Part shown: piece by piece, positions 1-9,161 of the stretch
Layout: each line of letters opens with the position of its first letter
Position numbering within the stretch: the stretch's first letter is position 1
From: Sporosarcina globispora
GTDB lineage: Bacteria > Bacillota > Bacilli > Bacillales > Cytobacillaceae
Length of the DNA: 64,000 bases
Direction: 5' to 3'
Assembly (NCBI RefSeq): GCF_001274725.1
Contig: NZ_LGUF01000007.1
Location: forward strand, 4,778,430-4,842,429
The notes under the pieces: model-generated
Databases searched by the model: none
What the model was told of the DNA's origin: nothing
The model's input: the letters and a program-made list of their open reading frames with translations, nothing else
Position numbers and translations under genes: made by a program

Positions 1-1
1 G

Positions 2-721
2 CTCATTTATGAAAAAGTTCTTTCTGATAAATACAAAGTAACAGATGAGGAACTTAACGAGAAAATTGACGAACTAAAACAGCAGCTTGGCGCTAACTTT
101 GAAATGGCACTGATGCAATATGGCTATAAGGATGAAGAAGAACTAAAGAAAACTTTTAGAACGGGCTTGCTTCAGGAAAAAGCAGCTATTAAAGATATCG
201 AAGCTACAGAGAAAGAAGTAAAAGAATACTACGAAAATTACAAGCCAGAAATTAAAGCACGCCATATCCTTGTAGAGGATGAAAAAACTGCGAATGAAGT
301 TAAGAAAAAGCTGGATGAAGGCGGAAAATTTGAAGACCTGGCCACAGAATATTCGAAAGACCCAGGATCTGCTGCAAATGGCGGAGATTTAGGCTGGTTC
401 GGCCCAGGGAAAATGGTTCCTGAATTCGAAGAGGCTGCTTATGCCCTTGATGTGAATGAAATCAGTGCTCCTGTTAAATCCGAACACGGATTCCACATCA
501 TTCAAGTAACAGAGAAAAAAGAGAAAAAATCATTTGAAGAAATGAAAGAAGAAATGGAATATCAAGTGAAAGTGTCCAAGCTTGATGGCGAAAAAATTCA
601 GCAGGCAATGGATCGTGAGCTAAAGGCTGCAGATGTAGATATTAAAGATAAAGAACTAAAGGGTGTTCTTGAAAAACCAGAAGCCGGGGCTGAAGGTGAA
701 GCAGGAACTGAAGAGAAGTAA
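2..721 (+). CDS. prsA: Foldase PrsA, 3' part (cut by window edge)
   Basis: Extracytoplasmic peptidyl-prolyl cis/trans isomerase lipoprotein that helps exported proteins fold at the membrane-wall interface. The frame is open from base 2, so the true start, signal peptide and lipobox lie outside the window; 239 residues are visible. The PPIC (parvulin) domain covers roughly visible residues 83-175, with the motifs [24 protein letters not shown] and [11 protein letters not shown] charged C-terminal tail follows, rich in Glu, Lys and Ala. An intrinsic terminator starts 3 bases after the stop. Divergence or convergence with yhaL and yhaM matches the B. subtilis prsA locus, which supports orthology. 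Identity is secure; only the N-terminus is missing. Confidence 0.95.
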   Translation, partial: LIYEKVLSDKYKVTDEELNEKIDELKQQLGANFEMALMQYGYKDEEELKKTFRTGLLQEKAAIKDIEATEKEVKEYYENYKPEIKARHILVEDEKTANEVKKKLDEGGKFEDLATEYSKDPGSAANGGDLGWFGPGKMVPEFEEAAYALDVNEISAPVKSEHGFHIIQVTEKKEKKSFEEMKEEMEYQVKVSKLDGEKIQQAMDRELKAADVDIKDKELKGVLEKPEAGAEGEAGTEEK

Positions 722-723
722 TG

Positions 724-756
724 AAAAACGGGGCTCCCAGCTGGAGTCCCGTTTTT
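724..756 (+). terminator. Intrinsic terminator of prsA
   Basis: An inverted repeat of about 13 bp (AAAACGGGGCTCC against GGAGTCCCGTTTT, one wobble pair) with a 5-base loop ends in a T run. It begins just after the prsA stop. Confidence 0.85.
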
Positions 757-779
757 CATTATTTTTAAACTGATTCGAA

Positions 780-965
780 TCAGCCTGCTGATTGCTGAGC
801 GGATTTTCGCTCTTCTTTTTCTCTTTCAAGACGTTTCATATAAATCTCACCCTCGCGTTCAATGCTGTCATGCTCAACCATTTTCTCTTCCCTGCCTGTC
901 TTTACGGCCATATATGCACTTACAACGATTCCGGCTGCAACAAAATATATCCAAATTGGAATCAT
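780..965 (-). CDS. yhaL: YhaL-type small single-pass membrane protein
   Basis: A 61-residue protein beginning MIPIWIYFVAAGIVVSAYMA, which is one transmembrane segment, followed by a highly charged cytoplasmic tail (EREGEIYMKRLEREKEERK). The start was placed at 965 because AAGAGGGG lies 7 bases upstream; a longer in-frame extension to 1094 has no ribosome binding site. Position next to prsA and the shape match YhaL of B. subtilis, described as a sporulation-related small membrane protein of unknown biochemistry. It faces prsA tail to tail. Function is inferred from synteny only. Confidence 0.75.
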   Translation of the reverse strand: MIPIWIYFVAAGIVVSAYMAVKTGREEKMVEHDSIEREGEIYMKRLEREKEERKSAQQSAG

Positions 966-1051
966 TATTTTTCCCCTCTTTCTTTTGGTAATGGTTGTCC
1001 ATTTACTATAAAATGTATGCCTAAGCAAGGAAAATATGATAGATAGGAAAT

Positions 1052-1086
1052 AAAAAGGCCATCCTTTCCAATTAGGAAGGATGGCA
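1052..1086 (-). terminator. Intrinsic terminator of yhaM
   Basis: On the minus strand GCCATCCTTCC and GGAAAGGATGGC form a stem with a 5-base loop, then a T run. It lies directly after the yhaM stop. Confidence 0.85.
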
Positions 1087-1090
1087 GATA

Positions 1091-2035
1091 TCATTTATGG
1101 AAACTAGGCTTATAGAATGAACGGTTATCCAGAGCAAATACCCGCTCCGAAAATTCTCCTGGTTTCACCCTCTCAAGGGCTCTATCAAGCATATTCATTT
1201 TTGCATCAATATTATCGATATAATGAAGAATTTCTGCTTCCTTGATTAGCGGCGGCTTCGGACTGCCCCATTCCGCCTTGCCGTGATGAGAGAGAACCAG
1301 GTGCTGCAGAATCATGATTTCTTCACTGTTAATCCCAAGCTCCTCCGCTGCTTTTCCAATTTCATTAATCATAATTGTAATATGTCCAAGTAAATTTCCT
1401 TCTACCGTATAGGAGGTTGAAATCGGTCCAGACAGCTCTGTTATTTTCCCTAAATCATGCAAAATGACCCCTGCGTATAACAGGTCTTTGTCAAGTGTTG
1501 GATATAGGCTGGCAATCGCTTTAGCCAGATCAAGCATGGATACGACATGATAGGCCAGCCCTGACACAAATTCATGATGATTCTTGGTTGCCGCCGGATA
1601 TTCAAGGAAATCCTTTTGGTGCTTCTTCAGAAGATGGCGAGTGATCCTTTGGATATTCGGATTTTTCATTTCAAATATATATTGAGTGATTTTACTCATC
1701 ATTTCATCCGTACTTAATGGTGCTGTTTCGAGAAAGTCTGCCAGCTTGACAGGGTCTGTTGGAGACGCCGGACGAATCTGGCGGATTCTTAGCTGATTGC
1801 GTCCACGGTAATTTAAAATGTCCCCTGCTACTTTTACAATGGTTTCAGGGCTATAGTTTTTAGCATCATCATCAGAAACATCCCAAAGCTTGGCTTCAAT
1901 TTCTCCGCTTTGGTCCTGGAAAATAAGTGTCAAGAAAGGCTTCCCATTACTCGCAATCCCTTTAACTGCACTTTTTATAAGCAGAAAAAGCTCGATATGC
2001 TCTCCTACTTCGTAATAAACAATTCCTTTTGTCAT
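1091..2035 (-). CDS. yhaM: 3'-5' exoribonuclease YhaM
   Basis: Cytoplasmic 3'-to-5' exonuclease of RNA and single-stranded DNA, a factor in RNA turnover. The protein has 314 residues, the length of B. subtilis YhaM. An OB-fold nucleic-acid domain comes first (about residues 14-90, [20 protein letters not shown]), then an HD domain with the metal motif [11 protein letters not shown], the histidine pair [12 protein letters not shown] and the late aspartate [10 protein letters not shown]. The start at 2035 begins [20 protein letters not shown] and has AAGGGAG upstream. The in-frame ATG at 2116 would add 27 residues, lacks a ribosome binding site and exceeds the family length. It is followed by its own terminator. 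Confidence 0.93.
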   Translation of the reverse strand: MTKGIVYYEVGEHIELFLLIKSAVKGIASNGKPFLTLIFQDQSGEIEAKLWDVSDDDAKNYSPETIVKVAGDILNYRGRNQLRIRQIRPASPTDPVKLADFLETAPLSTDEMMSKITQYIFEMKNPNIQRITRHLLKKHQKDFLEYPAATKNHHEFVSGLAYHVVSMLDLAKAIASLYPTLDKDLLYAGVILHDLGKITELSGPISTSYTVEGNLLGHITIMINEIGKAAEELGINSEEIMILQHLVLSHHGKAEWGSPKPPLIKEAEILHYIDNIDAKMNMLDRALERVKPGEFSERVFALDNRSFYKPSFHK

Positions 2036-2185
2036 ACGCGCACCGACGCTCCCTTCACGAGGTTGTTTAAAAGGGCGCGAAAAAACAGACAGGTCTTTTG
2101 CCGCCTTTTTAAACATGCAATTCTACTAACCTAGTATACCATACAGATCCTGCCCGCTCCTAAATTAATCATCTCTTTTGTCCAT

Positions 2186-2221
2186 CAAAAAGACCATTTA
2201 CAAATTTATGTATGGGTCTTT
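2186..2221 (-). terminator. Probable terminator downstream of the LrgB-type fragment
   Basis: AAAGACCCAT and ATGGTCTTT pair on the minus strand around a loop of about 15 bases, followed by TTTTGATGG. The T run is short, so this is a moderate call. Confidence 0.5.
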
Positions 2222-2236
2222 AATAATTTTTTTCTC

Positions 2237-2683
2237 CTACAGCAAAAGCAGCAAGATCGGGATGAATAATGAAAGGATAATTGCAGAAGATGTCATGGCT
2301 ATACATCCCATTGCCCCTTCTTCCTCCCCCCATAGGCATAGGAGTGACCGGCTGGCTCCCAGCATTTGTGCAGAAGTGCCCATTGCCAAGACTTTGGCCG
2401 CTTTACTTTGTATTCCAAGCCACTTCAAAAGCCTTGGCCCCAGCATAACAGAAAAAAGACCTGAAAATAACACAAAGAAAACAGTAAAGGCTGTGGTTCC
2501 TCCCAGGCCATCAGACACAGTCAGGGCAACCGGAAGCGTTACCGAACGCGGAATAAGGGATGCCATGGTTTCCTGATTAAAATGAAAAAGCTGAGTCATG
2601 ATGTAAACCGATAATGTTCCTAAAAAGGTCCCCGCAAAGACTCCTTGGATTATTTTCTTATATGCTTTTTCATTAAGGGCCAC
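2237..2683 (-). CDS. N-terminally truncated LrgB/CidB-family membrane protein
   Basis: LrgB-family proteins are about 225-235-residue membrane proteins paired with LrgA and linked to autolysis control or to glycolate/pyruvate-type transport. This frame gives 148 residues and matches only the C-terminal part of the family: IPRSVTLPVALTVSDGLGG, then a GPRLLKWLGI turn, then the conserved LAMGTSAQMLGASRS and EEEGAMGCIAM stretches and a final hydrophobic helix. The only usable start is GTG at 2683, with no convincing ribosome binding site. The frame is open upstream back to a TAA near 2750 without any ATG. No lrgA neighbour exists. It could be a decayed remnant or a shortened active protein. It sits between yhaN and yhaM, where B. 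subtilis has no such gene. Confidence 0.6.
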   Translation of the reverse strand: MALNEKAYKKIIQGVFAGTFLGTLSVYIMTQLFHFNQETMASLIPRSVTLPVALTVSDGLGGTTAFTVFFVLFSGLFSVMLGPRLLKWLGIQSKAAKVLAMGTSAQMLGASRSLLCLWGEEEGAMGCIAMTSSAIILSLFIPILLLLL

Positions 2684-2756
2684 ACCTAAGATTTCTTTAC
2701 ATATTTTTTTAATGGATCGGATAAGGTTGTAGATTTTCTTACAATATTAATGAGAA

Positions 2757-2785
2757 AGCTGTCTGTTAAAATTGAACAGACAGCT
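2757..2785 (-). terminator. Hairpin at the 3' end of yhaN
   Basis: AGCTGTCTGTT pairs perfectly with AACAGACAGCT around a 7-base loop and overlaps the yhaN stop codon. The following sequence (TTCTCATTAAT) is only modestly T-rich, so it may be a weak terminator or an mRNA 3'-end stabiliser. Confidence 0.5.
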
Positions 2786-5765
2786 TCTCCTTTTTAACGG
2801 ACTGTATTTGTCCTTCCTGAAAGTACGGAAGAAGATGCTTATGACAAGTAAAAAATAAGATTTGGCGATCTGTAAGATTCTTTAACAGATTAATCATTTT
2901 TTCAGTCCGGACATGATCAAAATTCACAAAACTATCATCAATAATAATCGGGAATGGATACTTGGCATAAATTGTCATGGCGAGTGCAAGCCTAAAGGAT
3001 ACATATATCTGTTCCGCAGTTGCCTGGCTAAGTTCCTTTGCTTCAAAAACCGCGCCGGTCTTGCTTTCTATAAGAAAACCGCTTCCTTCTTCTTTAGGAA
3101 AAATCCTTACATATTTGCCATTGGTTAAATAAGAAAGAAATTTCTCAGCTTTTTCCAGCATTTTTGGCAAACGCTCATTTTTAAAACTGTTTATCGTCCT
3201 ATCCAATATATCCTTGGCAGCAGCATATTTTGCCCACTCCCTTGCTTCTTCCTCAAACTCAGATTTCAGCAGGGCAAACTTATGAAGGAGTTCCGCATAA
3301 GTTCCGCCTTCTTCCAGGAGTTGAATTTCATAATTGACCTCTGCAAGTTTGCTCTGCAAACCTGGTATGCTTTCCTGAAGCTGATATACTTCTTCGCTAA
3401 CAGCTTTGATGGCTTTTTCTGGTTTTGTCACATTAGAATATTTATTGATTTCTTCCTGTGAAAAATGGTTAAGATTAATTTGCTTGCGGATTTGTTTAAT
3501 TTGTTCATCAAGTTCTGTTAATTTCTGTGCTTCAGCAGCTTTTTCCCGGTACTCTTCGGCACCAGCAGTTCCGGCAAGGGAGAGCTGATGCTTGTATTCC
3601 TTTTGAAAGTGACCAAGTTCGACTAGCACTGTACTGTGTTCAGCCTTTAACTCATGAAGCTTTGCTTCCCTTTCACTCTGCTTGATATGTTTTTCTGTTT
3701 CTTCCTTTAGCTTTTTTTTCAATTGATACCCGATTTGCTGAACACTTACCGGCTCGCTATCCAATAGATCTTTTAGCTTATGAAACATGTGAAGCTTTTC
3801 ATCTTTTGCTTTTTCTGCTGCTGCCTTTCTTTCAATTGTGTATTTCTTTTCCCTGTAAAGTGCTTTTAGCTGTTCGATAAGGCTAAAAGCCTCACTCAAA
3901 TGGGCATTGGAAATATCGGAAGGAAGAAACAGCTGTTTTCCCAGCCGCAGCAGTTCATTCTCAAGGTCAGCACATTCCTTCTCCCATTTTTCAAAGGAGC
4001 CAATGACCTTTTCATATTTTTCATTTGCCTGGCCAAGCTGAAATTGTAATTGGCTGAGCTGGCTTTGCCGTTCACTGTCTTTCTTCAGCTGTGCCTCCAG
4101 GCTCGATGTATGCTGAGTGTCAGGCTGCTTCAATTTATCAAGCAGCAAGGTTTCTTTTTCACTCAGAGCTTTTATCTCATCTTTAATAAAGCTGTCTTGC
4201 CCCTTAGGCTCTTTTTTATTAGCCATGGCAAAACAAAAGGCAGCTCCTATTAATCCTGCACCTGCAATCACCCATGATTGGCTAAAGATTCCCCAGCCGA
4301 ACAAAGCCGCAAAAAGAACTCCAAAAACAAAAATCTGCCTTTTCTCCTGGTAACTTTTTTGTTTTCTTATTTCCTGCTCCTTTTTTTCTGCTTTCTGAAG
4401 GAACTGAAGCCTTTCCTGTATATCCTGCAGCTCTTTTTCGATGATATGCCTATCTGCAGAGAAGCTTAATGTTTCCTTTAAGCCTGAGCGTTCCGCTTCC
4501 GTAAGAAGCTGCCCTTTCAATTCTCCAATTTTTTGTTCAGTGTTCTCCAACACCGACTTTTCTTCATTAAATCGTTCGTCCAATTCCTGTTTCATTGCTT
4601 GCAGACGATTTTGGCGAATATGAGCATTATTAATTTTTTCCTTCATGAAAACACTCGTATCAGCCTGCTCTAACTGCTGTTCGTCAATATTAACATGAAG
4701 TCTTTCCCGAAGATTTAAAATTTCTTCTGAAACATTTGCCAGCTTAATTGATAATTCACTTTCCTCTTGTTTTAACTTATCGAGAAATGGAAGTCCCTCT
4801 ACCGCTGCATTGATTTGATGCTCATTGCTAAGCAGCAAATGATCAGGCTGATTATTCTCCAGCTCTTGTCCAAGGGTGATTATTCGGGATTCTAGACTAG
4901 CCCTGCGCCCTTCCAGCGGCTGAATCAGATTTTCGAGTTTCTCCAAACGTGCAAGTCCATTTGCCGGGAATGAAACATCTGCAAATTGTTCCCGTTCTTT
5001 GATCAGTTCTTGCTCCTCTGTTATTAATGGGTATAGATCCTGCCACTCTTTTAATCGGAAATGCTCCTGCTGGGAGTTCTCCAGTTCATGCTGTATTCTG
5101 TTTAAATCATTTTCAAGATCTTCTTTTTTACGAAGCAATGCCCAATACTGCTCATTATTCTGCTCAGCTTTATTCAGATCCTGATGCAGCCGCTTAAGCT
5201 CTTTAAGCTTTACATTCAGAGAAGGCTTTTTTCCGTTTGGCTTAAATCTGCTCTCCAATTCCTTTTGAAGTATATTTTCCGCATTAACCAGATGATCCGT
5301 TCCCAGTGAACCTGCTGAAAACAAATACCTCCCTAAATCTTCACCCTTCATTTGATTCACATTTTGCAGCCCATGAATATTAAAGGAGAAAATAGATTGA
5401 TACAGACCTTTATCAATATGGTGAAGCAGCTCGCTTAAAAGTTCGTCCTCTCCCCTTGTTCCATCCTCAAGAAAGACACCGACATCTCCAGAGGCTTTTC
5501 CTTTAACACGCTCTATAACCGCCTTCCCTCTATCAGGAAAAATAGCGGTGATCCTGCCGCCATATTTTGCTCCTTCCTTTGGCTCATACCTTAATTCCGA
5601 TTGGATCTTAGATGGAAAGCCAAAGAGAATACTATGGATAAAAGACATGATGGTAGATTTGCCCGCCTCATTTTCTCCGTAAATCACCTGCAAAGATTGA
5701 ATATCGGTTAGTATAAAGTCAGTAAGCTTTCCGTATCCGTAAATATGTATATCTGTAATTTTCAA
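2766..5765 (-). CDS. yhaN: YhaN, SbcC/Rad50-like coiled-coil ATPase
   Basis: Large SMC/Rad50-like ATPase, the partner of the YhaO nuclease, expected to act in DNA end processing or repair. About 999 residues. Walker A (GENEAGKST, residues 30-38) lies at the N-terminus, and the Walker B region PIIIDDSFVNFDH near the C-terminus completes the ATPase head. Between them run two long Glu/Lys/Gln-rich coiled coils broken near residues 480-520 by a strongly hydrophobic segment (VFGVLFAALFGWGIF, then WVIAGAGLIGAAF), which suggests a membrane hairpin at the coil apex. The start is TTG at 5765 because GGAGGT sits 6 bases upstream. The longer frame starting with TTG at 5783 would place this site inside the gene. 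It follows yhaO with a gap of 14 bases, so the two are co-transcribed. Confidence 0.9.
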   Translation of the reverse strand: MKITDIHIYGYGKLTDFILTDIQSLQVIYGENEAGKSTIMSFIHSILFGFPSKIQSELRYEPKEGAKYGGRITAIFPDRGKAVIERVKGKASGDVGVFLEDGTRGEDELLSELLHHIDKGLYQSIFSFNIHGLQNVNQMKGEDLGRYLFSAGSLGTDHLVNAENILQKELESRFKPNGKKPSLNVKLKELKRLHQDLNKAEQNNEQYWALLRKKEDLENDLNRIQHELENSQQEHFRLKEWQDLYPLITEEQELIKEREQFADVSFPANGLARLEKLENLIQPLEGRRASLESRIITLGQELENNQPDHLLLSNEHQINAAVEGLPFLDKLKQEESELSIKLANVSEEILNLRERLHVNIDEQQLEQADTSVFMKEKINNAHIRQNRLQAMKQELDERFNEEKSVLENTEQKIGELKGQLLTEAERSGLKETLSFSADRHIIEKELQDIQERLQFLQKAEKKEQEIRKQKSYQEKRQIFVFGVLFAALFGWGIFSQSWVIAGAGLIGAAFCFAMANKKEPKGQDSFIKDEIKALSEKETLLLDKLKQPDTQHTSSLEAQLKKDSERQSQLSQLQFQLGQANEKYEKVIGSFEKWEKECADLENELLRLGKQLFLPSDISNAHLSEAFSLIEQLKALYREKKYTIERKAAAEKAKDEKLHMFHKLKDLLDSEPVSVQQIGYQLKKKLKEETEKHIKQSEREAKLHELKAEHSTVLVELGHFQKEYKHQLSLAGTAGAEEYREKAAEAQKLTELDEQIKQIRKQINLNHFSQEEINKYSNVTKPEKAIKAVSEEVYQLQESIPGLQSKLAEVNYEIQLLEEGGTYAELLHKFALLKSEFEEEAREWAKYAAAKDILDRTINSFKNERLPKMLEKAEKFLSYLTNGKYVRIFPKEEGSGFLIESKTGAVFEAKELSQATAEQIYVSFRLALAMTIYAKYPFPIIIDDSFVNFDHVRTEKMINLLKNLTDRQILFFTCHKHLLPYFQEGQIQSVKKEKLSVQF

Positions 5766-5779
5766 AAGTCCACCTCCAA

Positions 5780-7009
5780 TCAATGTCCTTCAGAATTGTA
5801 TAAAAGATCCACAAGCAGTGCTTCTGCTTCCTCGGCGATTCTCCGTTTTTCATCATTATTGAGCTCGCCCAAAAATCTTCTTGCCAGAGGATGTGCATAC
5901 AAAGGGAGAGCACTTTCTCTTGCCTCAGCAAAATGATCTGCAGTTTTAAAAAGCTCGCAAAAAAAATCCGATTCATATGCAAGCTTTTCTTTATTCCACA
6001 TTCTTTTTTCGTTCACTGTAAAGCTTGAAATCCATACGAATGATTCCTCATCTGCCTCTGCTTCCTGCAAAAATTCGAGCAGCTCACCATTCGTTATGCT
6101 TCTTAATTCGTGATCAGGCAAGCCCACATCGTTGAGTGTCAGATTTAGTATTGTTCCCTTCCTGTTTTGGCGCTTTACTTCAATCAAACTTAAGCACACC
6201 TCATAAATATCCTGATAGCTTTTCAATTTTGACGCATCTATCTCTTCATTCTCCCAAATAACAGGAGCAGCTTCCAGAAACTCCGTCTTTGCACCAGAAC
6301 TATCCAGTTCTACTAAATAGCATCCCTTGGGGCCAGTTTCTTTCCGGTTCCTTCCCTGTATATTTCCGGGATAAATGACGGGTGGCTGGGTGTTTATGAT
6401 TTCACGTTTATGTATATGTCCGAGAGCCCAATAATCAAAGTCCTTTTCAAGCAAATCATTTATTCGGAATGGGGCATATTGAACATGATCATTGCTGCCT
6501 TCAAAAGAGCCATGAAGGATTCCAATGTGCAGGTCAGCTCCATTTCCCCTGTTATATTGGTCAATCATCCTTTCCACCACATGTCTCTTCGGGTAGCTGA
6601 AACCATATAGATGGACGGAGGTACCATTTTGAGCGATATGCTTCACCACTTCAACTTCATGGGAAAAAATATGGACATTATCCGGCATTGGCAAATGAGC
6701 CCATCGGCCATCCATGTGATCATGATTTCCATGGACTGCAAAAACAGCAATTCCGCATTCGGTCAGCCTTTCCATCTCTTTTCTAAAACGTGTCTGCGCC
6801 CTTATGCTTCTGTCTTCCCCATCAAATAAATCGCCGGCTAATATCACAAATTCCACAGCATGGAAAATGGCCATGTCCACAATTTGGGTAAATGCTTCAA
6901 ATGTGCTTTCCTGAAGCTTTTTAAATATGGACGGGGGCAGATGCTTCAAACCGGACATGGGACTATCCAGGTGCAAATCAGCAGCATGAATAAACGAAAC
7001 CCTTTTCAT
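5780..7009 (-). CDS. yhaO: YhaO, SbcD/Mre11-like metallophosphoesterase
   Basis: Predicted Mn-dependent nuclease that pairs with the YhaN ATPase, by analogy with SbcCD/Mre11-Rad50. The 409 residues match YhaO length (about 408). All calcineurin-like phosphoesterase motifs are visible in order: AADLHLDSP near the N-terminus, LAGDLFDGED, VHGNHDHMDG, GILHGSFEG and ALGHIHKRE. The C-terminal third is the family-specific capping region. ATG at 7009 has AAAGGAAG 6 bases upstream. yhaO is the first gene of the yhaO-yhaN unit, and the LysE-type gene is transcribed divergently from the other side of a 215-base gap. Confidence 0.92.
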   Translation of the reverse strand: MKRVSFIHAADLHLDSPMSGLKHLPPSIFKKLQESTFEAFTQIVDMAIFHAVEFVILAGDLFDGEDRSIRAQTRFRKEMERLTECGIAVFAVHGNHDHMDGRWAHLPMPDNVHIFSHEVEVVKHIAQNGTSVHLYGFSYPKRHVVERMIDQYNRGNGADLHIGILHGSFEGSNDHVQYAPFRINDLLEKDFDYWALGHIHKREIINTQPPVIYPGNIQGRNRKETGPKGCYLVELDSSGAKTEFLEAAPVIWENEEIDASKLKSYQDIYEVCLSLIEVKRQNRKGTILNLTLNDVGLPDHELRSITNGELLEFLQEAEADEESFVWISSFTVNEKRMWNKEKLAYESDFFCELFKTADHFAEARESALPLYAHPLARRFLGELNNDEKRRIAEEAEALLVDLLYNSEGH

Positions 7010-7148
7010 GTAAACTTCCTTTCATTCCTTTTCTTTCATTTTACCTCATTCAAAAAGCGAATGCACGTTCCTATCCAAAATTATATTGGATATGTCTTCC
7101 CGCATGAAAATTTTCCTTAGGTATCGTAAGCGGTTTTAGCCCGGGAAG

Positions 7149-7170
7149 CTTGTGCATAAAAATGTACAAG
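7149..7170. promoter_or_regulatory. Inverted repeat between yhaO and the LysE-type gene
   Basis: CTTGTGCAT and ATGTACAAG form a 9+9 bp dyad with one mismatch and a 4-base A spacer. It lies 55 bases before the LysE-type start in the divergent intergenic region, and could be an operator for that exporter or overlap its promoter. Confidence 0.4.
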
Positions 7171-7224
7171 TACTCTTTCCATGAAGTTTGCGGTCTAATG
7201 GAAAATTAAGAGCGGAGTGGTATT

Positions 7225-7857
7225 TTGGGTATTGGAATTTATTTAAGTTATGTGCTTCTTGGACTGTCTCTTGCAGCTCCTATAGGGCCGGTAAATGCTG
7301 TCAGGCTTGAAAAGGGGATAAAAAACGGATTTTGGCATGCGTGGATTGTAGGAGTGGGTTCCATGTTTGCTGATTCCTTTTATATGCTTGTTGTATACCT
7401 TGGGCTTGTCCATTTTTTGGACTCTCCTTTCGTACAAATCTTCCTGTGGCTTTTTGGGGGATTTATTCTCTTATATACAGGGATCGAGAGCATTACGAAT
7501 GCCAATAAAATCTCTATAAGCTATGTGCGAAGCCAGGATTCATTGTGTAAATGCTTTTTTTCAGGATTTATTATGTCCATATCCAGTCCTCTTTCCATTC
7601 TGTTCTGGCTGGGCATTTACGGATCGGTTCTCGCAAAAACAGCTGCAGCCTATGGGAAAACAGAACTCTTCTTATACAGTACAATGATTTTCCTGGGCCT
7701 CATGCTATGGGATTTATTTGTCGCAGGACTGACCACAGGATTTCGCCGATTCCTGACTACCAAAGGAATAATCATCCTATCGATTCTTTCAGGATTATCC
7801 CTAATTGGATTTGGGGTTTACTTTGCTTTTGAAGGCTTAAAGGCATTGTTTGCTTAG
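7225..7857 (+). CDS. LysE/RhtB-family amino-acid exporter
   Basis: Six-helix inner-membrane exporter of the LysE superfamily, expected to move amino acids or similar small metabolites out of the cell; the substrate cannot be read from sequence. The 210 residues carry the family N-terminal signature LGLSLAAPIGPVNAVRLEKG, then four to five further hydrophobic segments (for example FVQIFLWLFGGFILLYTGI and SISSPLSILFWLGIYG). The start is TTG at 7225 with GGAGTGG upstream. It is monocistronic: a 215-base divergent region before it and a bidirectional terminator after it. B. subtilis does not have this gene between yhaO and yhaP, so it is probably a lineage insertion. Confidence 0.82.
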   Translation: MGIGIYLSYVLLGLSLAAPIGPVNAVRLEKGIKNGFWHAWIVGVGSMFADSFYMLVVYLGLVHFLDSPFVQIFLWLFGGFILLYTGIESITNANKISISYVRSQDSLCKCFFSGFIMSISSPLSILFWLGIYGSVLAKTAAAYGKTELFLYSTMIFLGLMLWDLFVAGLTTGFRRFLTTKGIIILSILSGLSLIGFGVYFAFEGLKALFA

Positions 7858-7870
7858 AGAAAACCCCATT

Positions 7871-7906
7871 GAAAAAAGCTCCGTCCCACAAAGGCGGAGC
7901 TTTTCT
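7871..7906. terminator. Bidirectional terminator between the LysE-type gene and yhaP
   Basis: AAAGCTCCG and CGGAGCTTT form the stem. A T run follows on both strands, stronger on the minus strand, and the two flanking genes converge on it. Confidence 0.8.
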
Positions 7907-7910
7907 CGCA

Positions 7911-9161
7911 TTATTCGTTTTTAGTAAGCTGCAGTGCTTTTTTGATATCTTTAAATGAATTCGATTTACCATACATCAAAACTCCGCCCCTGTAGACTCT
8001 CGCCCCAAAGACTGCCAGTAATACAATGGCAGCAAGCAGGATCACGATCCCAAGTATGGGCTCCCAGACAGGCAGTGACAGCATCCCCACTCTCATGAAC
8101 ATGAGCATTGGGGTAAAGAATGGAATATAAGAAGTGACTGTAACAAAGGAAGCTTCCGGCTGGCTTAAGCCAAACATGGAAATCATAAAGCCTGCCACAA
8201 CCATCATTGTCATTGGCGTGATCATCTGCTGGATATCCTCGATTCTGCTTACCAGTGAACCAAGAAAAGCCGCCAGTGTCGCATAAAGGAAATATCCGAG
8301 AATGAAAAAGATGAGTGCATAAGCGATGGTTGAAGCTGGAATGTTTCCAAATCCAAAGAATTCAAAAAAGCCGCCTTCCATCGTATCAAGGTTTTGTTTG
8401 ACTGAAAAATAGCCTACTAATAGAATGAGTGCCATCTGTGTCAGACTAAGCAGCCCGATGCCCAATATTTTAGCGAACATCTGCTTGATCGGAGAAACGC
8501 TGGATATTAAGATTTCCATGACACGGGAAGATTTTTCTGTCGCCACTTCCATAGCAATCATATTGGCATACAAAATGACAGCAAAATAAATGATGAACAG
8601 CAGAACATACACAAGCCCTCTTGCCTGATTCAGTTCTTCTTCCGTTTTAGCGTTTTCCTCAAGAGCGGTCTTCTCAAAAGGTACAGGCTCATACAGTTTG
8701 CTTAATTGCTCTGGGCTTAGGTTTATTTGAGTGGCAGCCATTTGTGTTTTCAGCTGCTGCAGCCCGCCCTGCAATTCGGAAGGGATAGCTGAATCGGCTA
8801 TGCTTTTCGCTTTATAGGCGGCTTCAGGGAGTTCTTCTTTGTTAAAGGATAACAGTAAAAGCCCTCGATAATCTCCGTCTTTAACAGCATTCTCCCCCTC
8901 AGCCTCTGACCCTTTATATGCAATTAAAGTTATTTCATTATTTAAGGCATCCATTTGTTCCTGAAGAGGATTTAACAGCACACCTGTCTCATCGATAACA
9001 GCAATTCGTTCTTCATTATCCTTATTAAAATAATCAATAATGCCGGATAAGTTGGCAAGCCCTGCTACAATCACCACAGTAATAAGGGTAGTGACAATAA
9101 ATGATTTGGTTTTCAGTTTGCTTAAATAGGTATGAAGTAGAATCGTCATAAAATTATTCAT
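7911..9161 (-). CDS. yhaP: YhaP, NatB-like ABC-2 exporter permease
   Basis: Membrane subunit of an ABC-2 type exporter with YhaQ, annotated in B. subtilis as a putative Na+ efflux permease by similarity to NatB. About 416 residues. One transmembrane helix near the N-terminus (SFIVTTLITVVIVAGLANLS) is followed by a large extracytoplasmic domain of about 150 residues, then a C-terminal bundle of five to six helices starting at VLLFIIYFAVILYANMIAME. The ABC-2 family motif SSRVMEILISSVSPIKQMF is visible. The start is uncertain: ATG at 9161 overlaps the 3' end of yhaQ by 8 bases, while GTG 9170 and ATG 9149 are alternatives. Translational coupling to yhaQ is likely. Confidence 0.87.
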   Translation of the reverse strand: MNNFMTILLHTYLSKLKTKSFIVTTLITVVIVAGLANLSGIIDYFNKDNEERIAVIDETGVLLNPLQEQMDALNNEITLIAYKGSEAEGENAVKDGDYRGLLLLSFNKEELPEAAYKAKSIADSAIPSELQGGLQQLKTQMAATQINLSPEQLSKLYEPVPFEKTALEENAKTEEELNQARGLVYVLLFIIYFAVILYANMIAMEVATEKSSRVMEILISSVSPIKQMFAKILGIGLLSLTQMALILLVGYFSVKQNLDTMEGGFFEFFGFGNIPASTIAYALIFFILGYFLYATLAAFLGSLVSRIEDIQQMITPMTMMVVAGFMISMFGLSQPEASFVTVTSYIPFFTPMLMFMRVGMLSLPVWEPILGIVILLAAIVLLAVFGARVYRGGVLMYGKSNSFKDIKKALQLTKNE

